DNA of 64,000 nt from Pseudomonas sp. TH43 (GTDB taxonomy: Bacteria; Pseudomonadota; Gammaproteobacteria; Pseudomonadales; Pseudomonadaceae). The position numbers were made by a program, and so were the translations under genes. Under the pieces are notes generated by a model. The model worked only from the letters and a program-made list of their open reading frames with translations, ran no database searches and was not told the origin of the DNA. Positions 54,875 through 62,800 of this stretch are shown here, in pieces. The stretch is taken from NCBI RefSeq assembly GCF_016650635.1, contig NZ_JAEKFI010000003.1, positions 62,001 through 126,000 on the forward strand. The letters run 5' to 3'. How positions within the stretch are numbered: position 1 is the first letter of the stretch; each line of letters opens with the position of its first letter.

Positions 54875-55135
54875 ATGGGTAAAGGTTTAACGGACTACAA
54901 GGCGTGCGCTTTGAAAGGCATTTCCTTTCGTTGCATAGGAAACGTCCGATTACATAAAAGATGCATCCGCTAAAACCCTCTTTTCGCCGAAAACTCCCGC
55001 CTTATCTCCTGTCAGCACCTACAGACGACTCGGATATTTCCCTGAGCACTTCGTTGTAACTTTGATTGGCAGGAAGCAACTGACTGCTTACCCGTTACTT
55101 ATCGAAAAACAATGCACATTCAAAAGGATATGAAT
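54875..55135. other. Intergenic region upstream of the bacteriocin gene
   Basis: This is AT-richer than its surroundings and holds no gene that I can support. The LexA-like site at 55009-55024 is the only recognisable control element; I could not find a clear PrtN-type P-box. An AAGGA ribosome site stands at about 55126. Confidence 0.5.
55009..55024. promoter_or_regulatory. LexA-like (SOS) box upstream of the bacteriocin gene
   Basis: CTGT, eight bases, ACAG: all eight outer bases of the LexA consensus match, but the centre (CAGCACCT) is not AT-rich as in strong boxes. It lies 111 bases before the toxin start. SOS control is usual for nuclease bacteriocins. Confidence 0.5.
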
Positions 55136-57310
55136 ATGCAAAAACCACCGCCGTTCGTATTGACCGAGGCAGTCCACACGACTGCGACAGCGCCTCCTGG
55201 CATGCGTATAAATCCCTCAACCGGCACCACGATTCCCAACAGTGGCCGATTCGGCCCGCCGCGAAACACCAGTCGCTATCAGCAAGTGCTGCAACACTTC
55301 ACCAGCCCGCTGGAAGCGGAATATCAAGGCAAAACCACACACATCCCGTTGACCATCGAAGCGGATCTGGCAGCCGCCCGACAGGAGGTTTCGACCCACC
55401 CGCTACCACCGGCGGCATCGCTGATCCGCGAGCTGGGTGTACGCAACACCGTGATTCAGCGCAAGAGCCAGCAACTGCTGTACGAGACCCAGTTGTCCCA
55501 CGGCTTTTATGGCAGCGATCCAACCGATAAAACAGTTTTCCAGTTCCTTTCCCGCGCGCAGATCGTCGACCCGATTCTCAGCCCCAACGGCCCGGGAATG
55601 AACCTGTGGAAACAGTCCTATCGCGCGGCGCTCGAAGCCAGGTTGCTGGCCCAGACCCTCACGGTTCTGCATCAACAACAAGCCAATGTGCACAACTGGC
55701 TGACGACCGTGCAGGCCAACGAACAGGCGCAAGCGGCTGCCGCCGAAGCGGCACGTCAGGCCGCTGAACGCGCCAGGATTGCTGCGGAGCAACAGCGGCA
55801 ACAGGCGTTGGCAGATGCAGCACGTCGCCAACGGGAACAGGAAGAAGCTCAACGCGCGGCAGCCGAACGCGCCCGAGTCGCCGCCGAGCAGCAGCGTCAA
55901 CAAGCATTGGCCGAAGAGGCTCGTCGTCAACATGAACAGGCAGAGGCTCAACGCGCGGCTGCCGAGCGGGATCGCCTCGCCGCCGAGCAGGCCCTTCTCG
56001 CGCGTCAGGCGCAGGCAAAACGTGAGGCAGAAGCCGAGGCTGAACAGGCGCGGATTCAGCGAGACGAGGAAGCACAGCGCCTGAGGGAACAGAGTCAGGC
56101 ACAGAAAAAAGCCAAAAGGAAAAGGCAGCAGCAGGCGCACCGCGCGGCCCAAGCCGAGGCCAAACTGGCCGCGCAAAACAAACGCCTGCATGAACAATGG
56201 CAAGCCGAGAGCGATGCGCGCTGGCAAAGTCCGACGTTCGCCAACGTTGGCTCAATGGCGGCGTTTGACTCAACGTTTAGCGGCACCCTCGGCCACATCG
56301 CCACCAGCCAAGCCACCTCACTGGCGCTCAGAACCGCTTTGCGCACAGCCGTTTCTATCTTGAGTGCCGCAGCTGCGCCCGCGCTGGTCGGCTTCGCAGC
56401 ACTGCTGATTCCCTCCAGGCTGGGCAGCGGTGATCTTTATTCGGCCAGCGTTCCGCTCGCGGAACTCGCTCCCGATCTGAACGCTGTCGACCTGTACGAA
56501 CGAGCGGCCAACGGCAAAGACGTCGACCTGCCGGCAAGGCTTGGTTCCAGGACGATCGGCAACCGCGTAGAGATTGTCGTCGTCGGTACGGACGGCGTCA
56601 CGGTACCCGCCAACGTGCCAGTAAGACTGGCCCGCTTTGATGCCGGCAAAAATGTATACGTCTCCGGCGACGCCGAGGCCAAGGGTCCCACCCTGACCTG
56701 GACGCCTTTGGTACAGCCGCTGAATCCTTCGACGGCCTTACCGTTCGCCGACACCGATCTGCCGATCTACGAAGGTGCAACGGCCACCCCGCAAGGCGGG
56801 CGGGTCGACCCGTTTCCCGAACTGGATCAGTACGGCTTCAGTGGCTTCATCACCGTATTCCCGATCGAGTCCGGCATCCCGCCGACCTTCACGATGTTCA
56901 GGGATCGCCGACAGGATCCGGGAATCGCTACAGGGAATGGACAAGTGATATCGGGTAATTGGCTGGGGACGGCGTCAACCCCGGACGGCGCGCCGGTACC
57001 CGCGCAGATTGCGGATAAGCTGAGGGGGCGGGAGTTTTCCAGTTTTAAAGCGTTTAGGCGGGCGTTTTGGAAGGCAATGGGACAAGACGAGATGCTAAGT
57101 GCGCAATTTACGAAGCTTAGGCAAACGGATATGAGAAAAAAATTAGCCCCTACAGCAGTTCCTCAGGAGCAAGTTGGAAAGCGAGCGAAACTTGAGATCC
57201 ACCATCACGACCCTATCAGTGAGGGCGGAGAAGTCTACAACATGGACAACCTTAAAGTAATGACACCTAGAGCGCACATCAAAATTCACAAAAAAACAGA
57301 AGACCAATGA
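55136..57310 (+). CDS. S-type pyocin, HNH DNase (colicin E9-like)
   Basis: The 724-residue bacteriocin has a Pro/Thr-rich N-terminus, a long Ala/Gln/Glu/Arg coiled coil (about residues 199-358, with an imperfect repeat of about 36 residues), a hydrophobic stretch (about 400-428) and a pyocin-S translocation domain. The C-terminal DNase (about 595-724) shows SPVP-like PDGAPVPAQIADKLRG, FRRAFWKAM and the HNH finger EIHHHDPISEGGEVYNMDN ... TPRAHIKIH. All metal-site His are present. It should enter target cells by an outer-membrane receptor and cut DNA. I prefer ATG 55136 because AAGGA stands at the right distance; 55112 and 55130 are also possible. The immunity gene starts one base after its stop. 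Confidence 0.93.
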   Translation: MQKPPPFVLTEAVHTTATAPPGMRINPSTGTTIPNSGRFGPPRNTSRYQQVLQHFTSPLEAEYQGKTTHIPLTIEADLAAARQEVSTHPLPPAASLIRELGVRNTVIQRKSQQLLYETQLSHGFYGSDPTDKTVFQFLSRAQIVDPILSPNGPGMNLWKQSYRAALEARLLAQTLTVLHQQQANVHNWLTTVQANEQAQAAAAEAARQAAERARIAAEQQRQQALADAARRQREQEEAQRAAAERARVAAEQQRQQALAEEARRQHEQAEAQRAAAERDRLAAEQALLARQAQAKREAEAEAEQARIQRDEEAQRLREQSQAQKKAKRKRQQQAHRAAQAEAKLAAQNKRLHEQWQAESDARWQSPTFANVGSMAAFDSTFSGTLGHIATSQATSLALRTALRTAVSILSAAAAPALVGFAALLIPSRLGSGDLYSASVPLAELAPDLNAVDLYERAANGKDVDLPARLGSRTIGNRVEIVVVGTDGVTVPANVPVRLARFDAGKNVYVSGDAEAKGPTLTWTPLVQPLNPSTALPFADTDLPIYEGATATPQGGRVDPFPELDQYGFSGFITVFPIESGIPPTFTMFRDRRQDPGIATGNGQVISGNWLGTASTPDGAPVPAQIADKLRGREFSSFKAFRRAFWKAMGQDEMLSAQFTKLRQTDMRKKLAPTAVPQEQVGKRAKLEIHHHDPISEGGEVYNMDNLKVMTPRAHIKIHKKTEDQ

Positions 57311-57311
57311 C

Positions 57312-57572
57312 ATGAAGCTTAAAGATCATTTATTTGAATACACGGAAAGTGAATACTTGAAACTGATCGAAAAATTATTTTCAGGCACCTATTCATCAGA
57401 AAAAGAACACGATGAAATCGTAGAAAACATCGTTCGGACCTCTGAACATCCTGATGGCACGGGTGTGCTCTACGACCCGAGAGAGGGTGTTGAGGATAGC
57501 CCGAATGGAGTGCTTGGTGCGGTCAAGGAATGGCGAGCTGCCAACGGTAAATCAGGTTTCAAACCGGAATAG
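57312..57572 (+). CDS. Pyocin/colicin DNase immunity protein 1 (cognate)
   Basis: The 86-residue protein is of the colicin E-type immunity family (Im9-like): YTESEYLKLIEKLF, SSEKEHDEIVENIVRTSEHP and the tail EWRAANGKSGFKPE. Its start is one base past the toxin stop, so it is the cognate inhibitor, translated with the toxin. The conserved Tyr-Tyr of the family (YYP) is YDP here, so the second Tyr is lost. It binds the DNase domain and blocks it in the producer. Confidence 0.93.
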   Translation: MKLKDHLFEYTESEYLKLIEKLFSGTYSSEKEHDEIVENIVRTSEHPDGTGVLYDPREGVEDSPNGVLGAVKEWRAANGKSGFKPE

Positions 57573-57585
57573 TCAGTTCCAGCTT

Positions 57586-57624
57586 AACCCTGTGGCGGGG
57601 AAGCTTGCTCCCTCGCCACAGGTT
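57586..57624. repeat. Short REP palindrome between immunity genes 1 and 2
   Basis: AACCCTGTGGCG... pairs with ...CGCCACAGGTT, 39 bases in all. It is a third palindrome class (CTGTGGCGAGGGAGCTTGCTCCC), also seen at 58340. Confidence 0.82.
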
Positions 57625-57659
57625 CAATGTTGTACGGCACTGGGAGAGATAATTTTAAA

Positions 57660-57920
57660 ATGGTATTGAAGGCCAAGTTTGAGGAATACACAGAGTCAGA
57701 ATATGCAGCCTTAATAAATCGTTTGGTGGAGGGAGACTATTCCTCAGAGCGGGAGCACGATGCAATTGTAAATAATATCGTCCGGACTTCAGAGCATCCA
57801 AACGGAACAGGGATTTTGTACTACCCGGAAGAAGGCGTTGAAGACAGTCCCGCAGGCGTATTAAAAGCCATCAAAGAATGGCGAGCCGCCAACGGAAACC
57901 CAGGTTTCAAACCGGAATAG
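57660..57920 (+). CDS. Immunity protein 2 (orphan)
   Basis: The 86-residue Im9-family protein (LKAKFEEYTESEYAALINRL, ILYYPEEGVEDSPAGVLKAIKEWRAANG) keeps the YYP motif. It has GAGAG before the start and no toxin gene in front. Its leader (about 45 bases) and coding start are nearly identical to those of immunity gene 4, showing a recent duplication. It probably protects against related foreign bacteriocins. Confidence 0.9.
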   Translation: MVLKAKFEEYTESEYAALINRLVEGDYSSEREHDAIVNNIVRTSEHPNGTGILYYPEEGVEDSPAGVLKAIKEWRAANGNPGFKPE

Positions 57921-57929
57921 TCAGTCCTT

Positions 57930-58067
57930 GAAAAAACTGTTAGCCAAATTAATTTCAAACTACACCACACGAAATAAATATCCAAAAGCGGTGAGATCTA
58001 CGACATTAAAAACATCGGAGCCACCCCACCAAAACCACACTCTGAAATCCACAAGGAAAAAAATTGA
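57930..58067 (+). pseudogene. Relic of a second HNH nuclease toxin C-terminus
   Basis: In the frame ending at the TGA at 58065-58067, the sequence reads VSQINFKLHHTK, an in-frame TAA (57975-57977), then ISKSGEIYDIKNIGATPPKP and HSEIHKEKN. This aligns with the intact toxin's KLEIHHHDPISEGGEVYNMD and TPRAHIKIHKK, and with colicin E9's C-terminus as I remember it. The HH pair, the GE-YD-N motif and the H-3-H motif are still present. The relic ends one base before immunity gene 3, the same spacing as in the intact toxin/immunity pair. Only about 45 codons survive. Confidence 0.82.
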
Positions 58068-58068
58068 A

Positions 58069-58326
58069 ATGCACAAACCAATTCTTTCCGATTACACCGA
58101 AACAGATTTTCTGCGGTTCGTATCCGGAATTTGCAATGCGCAATTTGACTCGGAAAAAGAACAGGTCCGCGCAGTGCTGTTATTTGAAGAGTTGACTGAA
58201 CACCCCCACGGCTCGGACATGATTTATTACGCCGACTCCGACGAGGAGGCGACCCCGGAAGCGATCGTTAGCAAAGTGAAGGAATGGCGAGCCGCCAACG
58301 GCAAACCAGGTTTCAAACCGGAATAG
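58069..58326 (+). CDS. Immunity protein 3 (divergent, behind toxin relic)
   Basis: The 85-residue Im9-family protein has a distinct N-terminal two thirds (HKPILSDYTETDFLRFVSGI) but the same tail (EWRAANGKPGFKPE) and the YY pair (MIYYADSDEE). AGGA precedes the start by about 10 bases. It was the cognate inhibitor of the decayed toxin just upstream, judging by its position, and so has different specificity from immunity proteins 1, 2 and 4. A longer in-frame start at 57928 exists, but it overlaps the relic and is unlikely. Confidence 0.88.
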   Translation: MHKPILSDYTETDFLRFVSGICNAQFDSEKEQVRAVLLFEELTEHPHGSDMIYYADSDEEATPEAIVSKVKEWRAANGKPGFKPE

Positions 58327-58339
58327 TCAGTTCCAGCAT

Positions 58340-58480
58340 AACCCTGTGGCGAGGGAGCTTGCTCCCGCTCGGCTGCGCAGCAGTCGTAAACCAGAGTTCA
58401 AGGTTTGCCTGACGCTCCGCGTATGGCGATTCAGGTCTGCTGCGCAGACCAGCGGGAGCAAGCTCCCTCGCCACGGATTC
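58340..58480. repeat. Composite palindrome between immunity genes 3 and 4
   Basis: Outer arms CTGTGGCGAGGGAGCTTGCT and its near complement (58455-58480) enclose a second inner palindrome (GCGCAGCAG / CTGCTGCGC). The region is non-coding. Confidence 0.75.
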
Positions 58481-58514
58481 AATATTGTCCGGTATTGGTA
58501 GAGATAATTTGAAA

Positions 58515-58775
58515 ATGGTATTGAAGGCCAAGTTTGAACACTACACAGAATCAGAATATCTCGGCCTTATAAACCGGCTATTCCAAGGAAATTACCGTTC
58601 AGAGAAAGAACACGATGACATTGTAGAAAACATCGTAAAAACTTCGGAACACCCGAATGAAATAGACATTCTGTACTATCCCGAAGAAGGCGTTGAGGAC
58701 AGCGCAGCCGGCGTACTAAAAGCCATCAAAGAATGGCGAGCCGCCAACGGCAAACCAGGTTTCAAACCGGAATAG
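58515..58775 (+). CDS. Immunity protein 4 (orphan)
   Basis: The 86-residue Im9-family protein is a near copy of immunity protein 2 in leader, start (MVLKAKFEHYTESEY) and tail (YYPEEGVEDSAAGVLKAIKEW). Between about residues 20 and 55 (specificity helices) it resembles immunity protein 1 more (RSEKEHDDIVENIVKTSEHP), so it looks like a mosaic. No toxin gene precedes it. Ends the immunity array. Confidence 0.9.
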   Translation: MVLKAKFEHYTESEYLGLINRLFQGNYRSEKEHDDIVENIVKTSEHPNEIDILYYPEEGVEDSAAGVLKAIKEWRAANGKPGFKPE

Positions 58776-58886
58776 TCAGTTCCTGAAACAAGCTGTCAGG
58801 ACCGGCCTCTTCGCGAGCAGGCTCGCTCCTACAGGGACGGATGTTGATGGCCGGATGTGTGGGCGCACACATCAGGCCAGGGCGGA

Positions 58887-59834
58887 TTAGACCGTTTCGG
58901 GATACATCACAGTGCGCAGCACAGCCACCAGCTCCTGATAAATTGCCTCCACCTCTTCAGTGACCATGCGCATGCGCAGGAAGTCGTGAACGTGGCCGCT
59001 GAATTCGCGGCATTCAAGCAATCCTCCGGTGCTGGCCAAACGTTCGGCGTAGGCGCGGCCTTCGTCCAGCAGCGGGTCGAAGCCTGCCAGGGCGATGTAG
59101 GCCGGGGCGGCGCCGGCGAGGTCGTCGCTCAGCAGTGGCGAGAAGCGCCAGTCGCTGCGGTCCTCGATGCTGCGGGCGTAGTGCTGGTAGAACCATTCCA
59201 GGGTATCGCTTTCCAGCAGGTAGCCTTCGCCGAGCAAGTCCATCGATTCACGGCGCTGCGAGGCGTCGGTCACCGGGTAGCAGAGCAATTGCAGGCACGG
59301 TTTCAGCGCACCGGGGGCGCGCGCCTCAAGCGCCAGCACGGTCGCCAGCGTGGCGCCGACGCTGTCGCCGCCAAACACCAGGCGCGACAGGTCGAGAGCA
59401 AATTCACCAGCCTGTTCGCGCAGCCAATCCAGTGCATCGGCACAATCGTGCAATGCCACCGGGAACTTGTGTTCCGGCGCGCGGCGGTAGCCGACCGACA
59501 ACACTGCACACGGCGTGCGCGCGCAGAACTCGCGGCAGATACCGTCGTGGGAATCGAGGCTGCCGACGACAAAACCACCGCCGTGCAAAAACAGCAGCAC
59601 CGGCAAGACACCGCCCTTTTGCAACGGACGGTACAGCCGCAAGGTCAGTTCAGCGCCGTCGCGGGCACGGTGTTGCACCTCGCTCACGTCGACATCCGGC
59701 ACGGCCCAACGCATCTGTTGCGAGGACTGCTCGAACGCCCCACGCGCCTGCTCGGGTGTCCCTTGGTGAAACGCGTCGTTCTGACTGTCTTCGACCAGAT
59801 CAAGAAACGCCGCTACTTCCGAATTCAATGGCAT
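58887..59834 (-). CDS. HSL-family alpha/beta hydrolase (esterase)
   Basis: The 315-residue enzyme is of the hormone-sensitive-lipase family: oxyanion motif FLHGGGFVVGS, nucleophile in FGGDSVGATL (GDSxG), Asp in GFDPLLDEG and His in GHVHDF. It has no signal peptide. Directly downstream of the NRPS gene on the same strand with a gap of 63 bases, it is likely co-transcribed. It could act on a pyoverdine intermediate or an unrelated ester; it lacks the size and context of a type II thioesterase, so I do not call it that. Confidence 0.85.
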   Translation of the reverse strand: MPLNSEVAAFLDLVEDSQNDAFHQGTPEQARGAFEQSSQQMRWAVPDVDVSEVQHRARDGAELTLRLYRPLQKGGVLPVLLFLHGGGFVVGSLDSHDGICREFCARTPCAVLSVGYRRAPEHKFPVALHDCADALDWLREQAGEFALDLSRLVFGGDSVGATLATVLALEARAPGALKPCLQLLCYPVTDASQRRESMDLLGEGYLLESDTLEWFYQHYARSIEDRSDWRFSPLLSDDLAGAAPAYIALAGFDPLLDEGRAYAERLASTGGLLECREFSGHVHDFLRMRMVTEEVEAIYQELVAVLRTVMYPETV

Positions 59835-59897
59835 GCATCACATCCCGGGGCGCTGCGCGCAATGCACACCGCCCCTCTCAAAAAGTTAAAGACCGGC

Positions 59898-62800
59898 TCA
59901 GCGCGCCGACTGTTGCAGGCAATGCTCGACCAGCGCTTCCAGCTCGGCCTGATACTGCTGCATCAAGGTCTCGATGGTGCTTGGGCGGAAGCGACGGGTG
60001 CTGTACATGCAGCGCATCGACAGCTTGCCGTCGAACACCTGACCGACGATTTCCAGCCAGTTGCCAAGGTTGGCGTCCAGGCTGTAGACGTCGCCGATGT
60101 GCTCGTCCGCCGGCATCAGCATCGCCTGCTCATCAAAGGTCTGGTCGAACTGCCCCAGGTAGTTAAAGGTCAGTCGCGCCTGTGGCAACGCCGCCAGACG
60201 CTGTTGCACCGACGCATCGGCCATGTAGCGCAACGCGCCGTAGCCGACGCCCTTCTGCGGCACCGCCGCCAACTGCTCGCGTACCGCCAGAATCGACGCG
60301 CCGAAATCCTGCTCGGTCAACGGCGCCAGCCGTACCGGGAACATGGTGGTGAACCAACCGAGCGTGCGGCTCAGGTCCAGCCCTTCGACCAGGTCTTCAC
60401 GGCCGTGCCCTTCCAGTTGCACCAGCACCGACTCGGCCTCGCTCCAGCGACACAGCACACGACCGAGCGCCGTCAGCAGCAGATCGTTGATCTGCGTGCC
60501 GTACACCGCTGGCGCCTGTTTGAGCAACTGCCCGGTACGGGTGGCATCGAGGCCCATGAAGGTTTCTTCGCGGAAACGCACCAGGTTCTTGCCACGCGGG
60601 TTGTCACACGGCAGATCCTTGCCCGGCTGATCCAGCTGTGCCAGCCAGTAATCCAGCTCTTGCTCGGCCAGTGCCGGCACCTGCGCCGCGAGGCCATCGG
60701 CCCAAGCGCGATAGCTGCTGGTGCGCTGCGCCAGTTGCGGTTCGCGGCCCTGACTGAACGCCTCGTAGGCCAGTTGCAAGTCTTGCAGGAATACCCGCCA
60801 CGACACCGCATCGATCACCAGGTGATGCACCACCAACAGCAGACGCACCTCGCCGTCCGGCAGGTTCACCAGCAGGCCGCGCATCAGTGGCCCATCGAGC
60901 AGGTTGAGGCTGCGCTGGGCCTGGTTGACCAGTGCGTCGAGTTGCTCGATGTCGCTGATCTCCCGTTGCCACAGCAACGGGTTGCGCTCAGCGATGCGCA
61001 AGCTGTCTGGCAACGTTTGATAGTGCTGCAACCAGCGGCCCTGGTCCTGATAGAAGCGCAGGCGCAACGAATCATGCTGCTCGAGCATCAACCGCAGCGT
61101 CTGCTCCAGTGCCGGAGCATCCAGTGCCTGGCGCGAACGCAGCATCATCGCCTGGTTGAAATGCTGCGGTTCACTCATGTCCTCGGCGAAGAACCACTCC
61201 TGGATCGGCAACAGACCAAACGCGCCAGCCTGCGCCACATGACTGCTGTCGGCAGTCTGACTCGAGTGCGCGACCGCTTGCTGGTCGAACAGGTTGCCAA
61301 TGGTCTGGAAGCGCATCAGGTCGCGCAGCTTGATCTCCAGGTTCAGTTGCGCATGGTTCCGTGCCCGGGAAATCACTTGCAGGCTGAGAATCGAATCACC
61401 GCCCAACTCGAAGAAGTTGTCGCTGATACCCACCTGCTCCACTTGCAGCACGTCGGCCCAGATCTCTGCCAGCCAACGTTCCTGCTCGTTGCGTGGCGCC
61501 TGATATTGATCGGCGCAGAACTCAGGCTCCGGCAGCGCTTTGCGGTCCAGTTTGCCGTTCGGCGAGATCGGCAGGCGCGCCAGACCAATGATCTGCAGCG
61601 GCACCATGTATTCCGGCAACTGTGCGCGCAACAGGGTCTTCAGACGGTCACCGGCGTTGTCGTCGGCGCTGACCACGTAACCGATCAACTGTTTGCCCGA
61701 GACGCCGTCACGGGCGATGACCACGGCATCGGTGACGCCGTCCTGAGCGCGCAGGCAGGCTTCGATTTCACCCAGTTCGATGCGGAAGCCGCGAATCTTC
61801 ACTTGATGGTCGGCGCGGCCGACGTAATCGAGGATGCCGTCGTGACGCAGGCGCACCAGGTCGCCGCTGCGGTACAGACGACCGCCCGGCGCGCCGAACG
61901 GATCCGGCACGAAGCGCTCGGCGGTGATGGCCGCACGGCCATGGTAACCACGGGCAACCCCGTAGCCGCCGATATACAACTGCCCGGACAAGTCTTGTGG
62001 CAGCGGATTGAGATCGTCGTCCAGCACCCACAGCGAGCGTTGGCCGACCACTCGCCCGATCGGCGCATAGGCGGCAGCGCAGGCTTCATCGTTCGGCGCT
62101 TTCCAGAGCATCGGCGTGACCACGGTTTCGGTCGGGCCGTAACCGTTGGTGATGAACTGCGGCTGCAACACGCGGCGCACTTGCGCCAGGGTCTGCTCCG
62201 GCACAGCGTCACCGCCCAGGCAGTAAATGCGCACCTTCGGCACGGCCATACCGCTGGCCTCGACGTACTCGGCCACCTGCTTGAGGTAGGCAGGCGGGAA
62301 GCAGGCGATGTCGATCGAACGGCTGAGCAAGGCGTGGCTGGTCTGCTCCGGCGTCCACAGTTCATGATCGCGCAGCACCAGGGTGCCGCCGAAGGCCAGG
62401 GTGGTCAGCCAGCGCTCATGCGCGCCATCGAAGGCGAACGACATGAAGTGCAATTCGCGGGTGCTGGCGTCCATTTCGTACAGTTCGCGGATCGCCTGGC
62501 AATGCATGCTCAGCGGTCCGTGCGTCACCGCAACACCTTTGGGTAAACCGGTAGAGCCCGAGGTGTAGATCAGGTACGCGAGGCTGTCATCACAGGTCTG
62601 CACCCGCGGTGCGGTGTGCGGATATTGATTGCCATCGAAATGATCGAGATCGAGCAATGGCAGGTTCGCCGGCAGCGGCAAGCGCTGGCTGGCGGCGCCA
62701 CGGCTGATCATCTGACGCATGCCGGAGTCTTCGATCATGAAGGCCAGGCGATCAATCGGATAATCGATGTCCAGCGGCACGTAGGCAGCGCCACTTTTGA

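Noticed and set aside
57928..58326. A 132-residue start-extended form of immunity protein 3
   Set aside because: The extension runs over the toxin relic in another frame, has a basic, unstructured composition and lacks a ribosome site, while the internal ATG has AGGA upstream and gives family length.
57586..58480. Palindromes between the immunity genes considered as integron attC sites or a CRISPR array
   Set aside because: They lack attC core sites and the repeats are not regularly spaced; they fit REP-type palindromes better.
58857..62546. A 1229-codon open frame on the plus strand opposite the NRPS gene
   Set aside because: Low-complexity Arg/Gln/His composition, antisense to clear NRPS domains; a shadow of codon bias.
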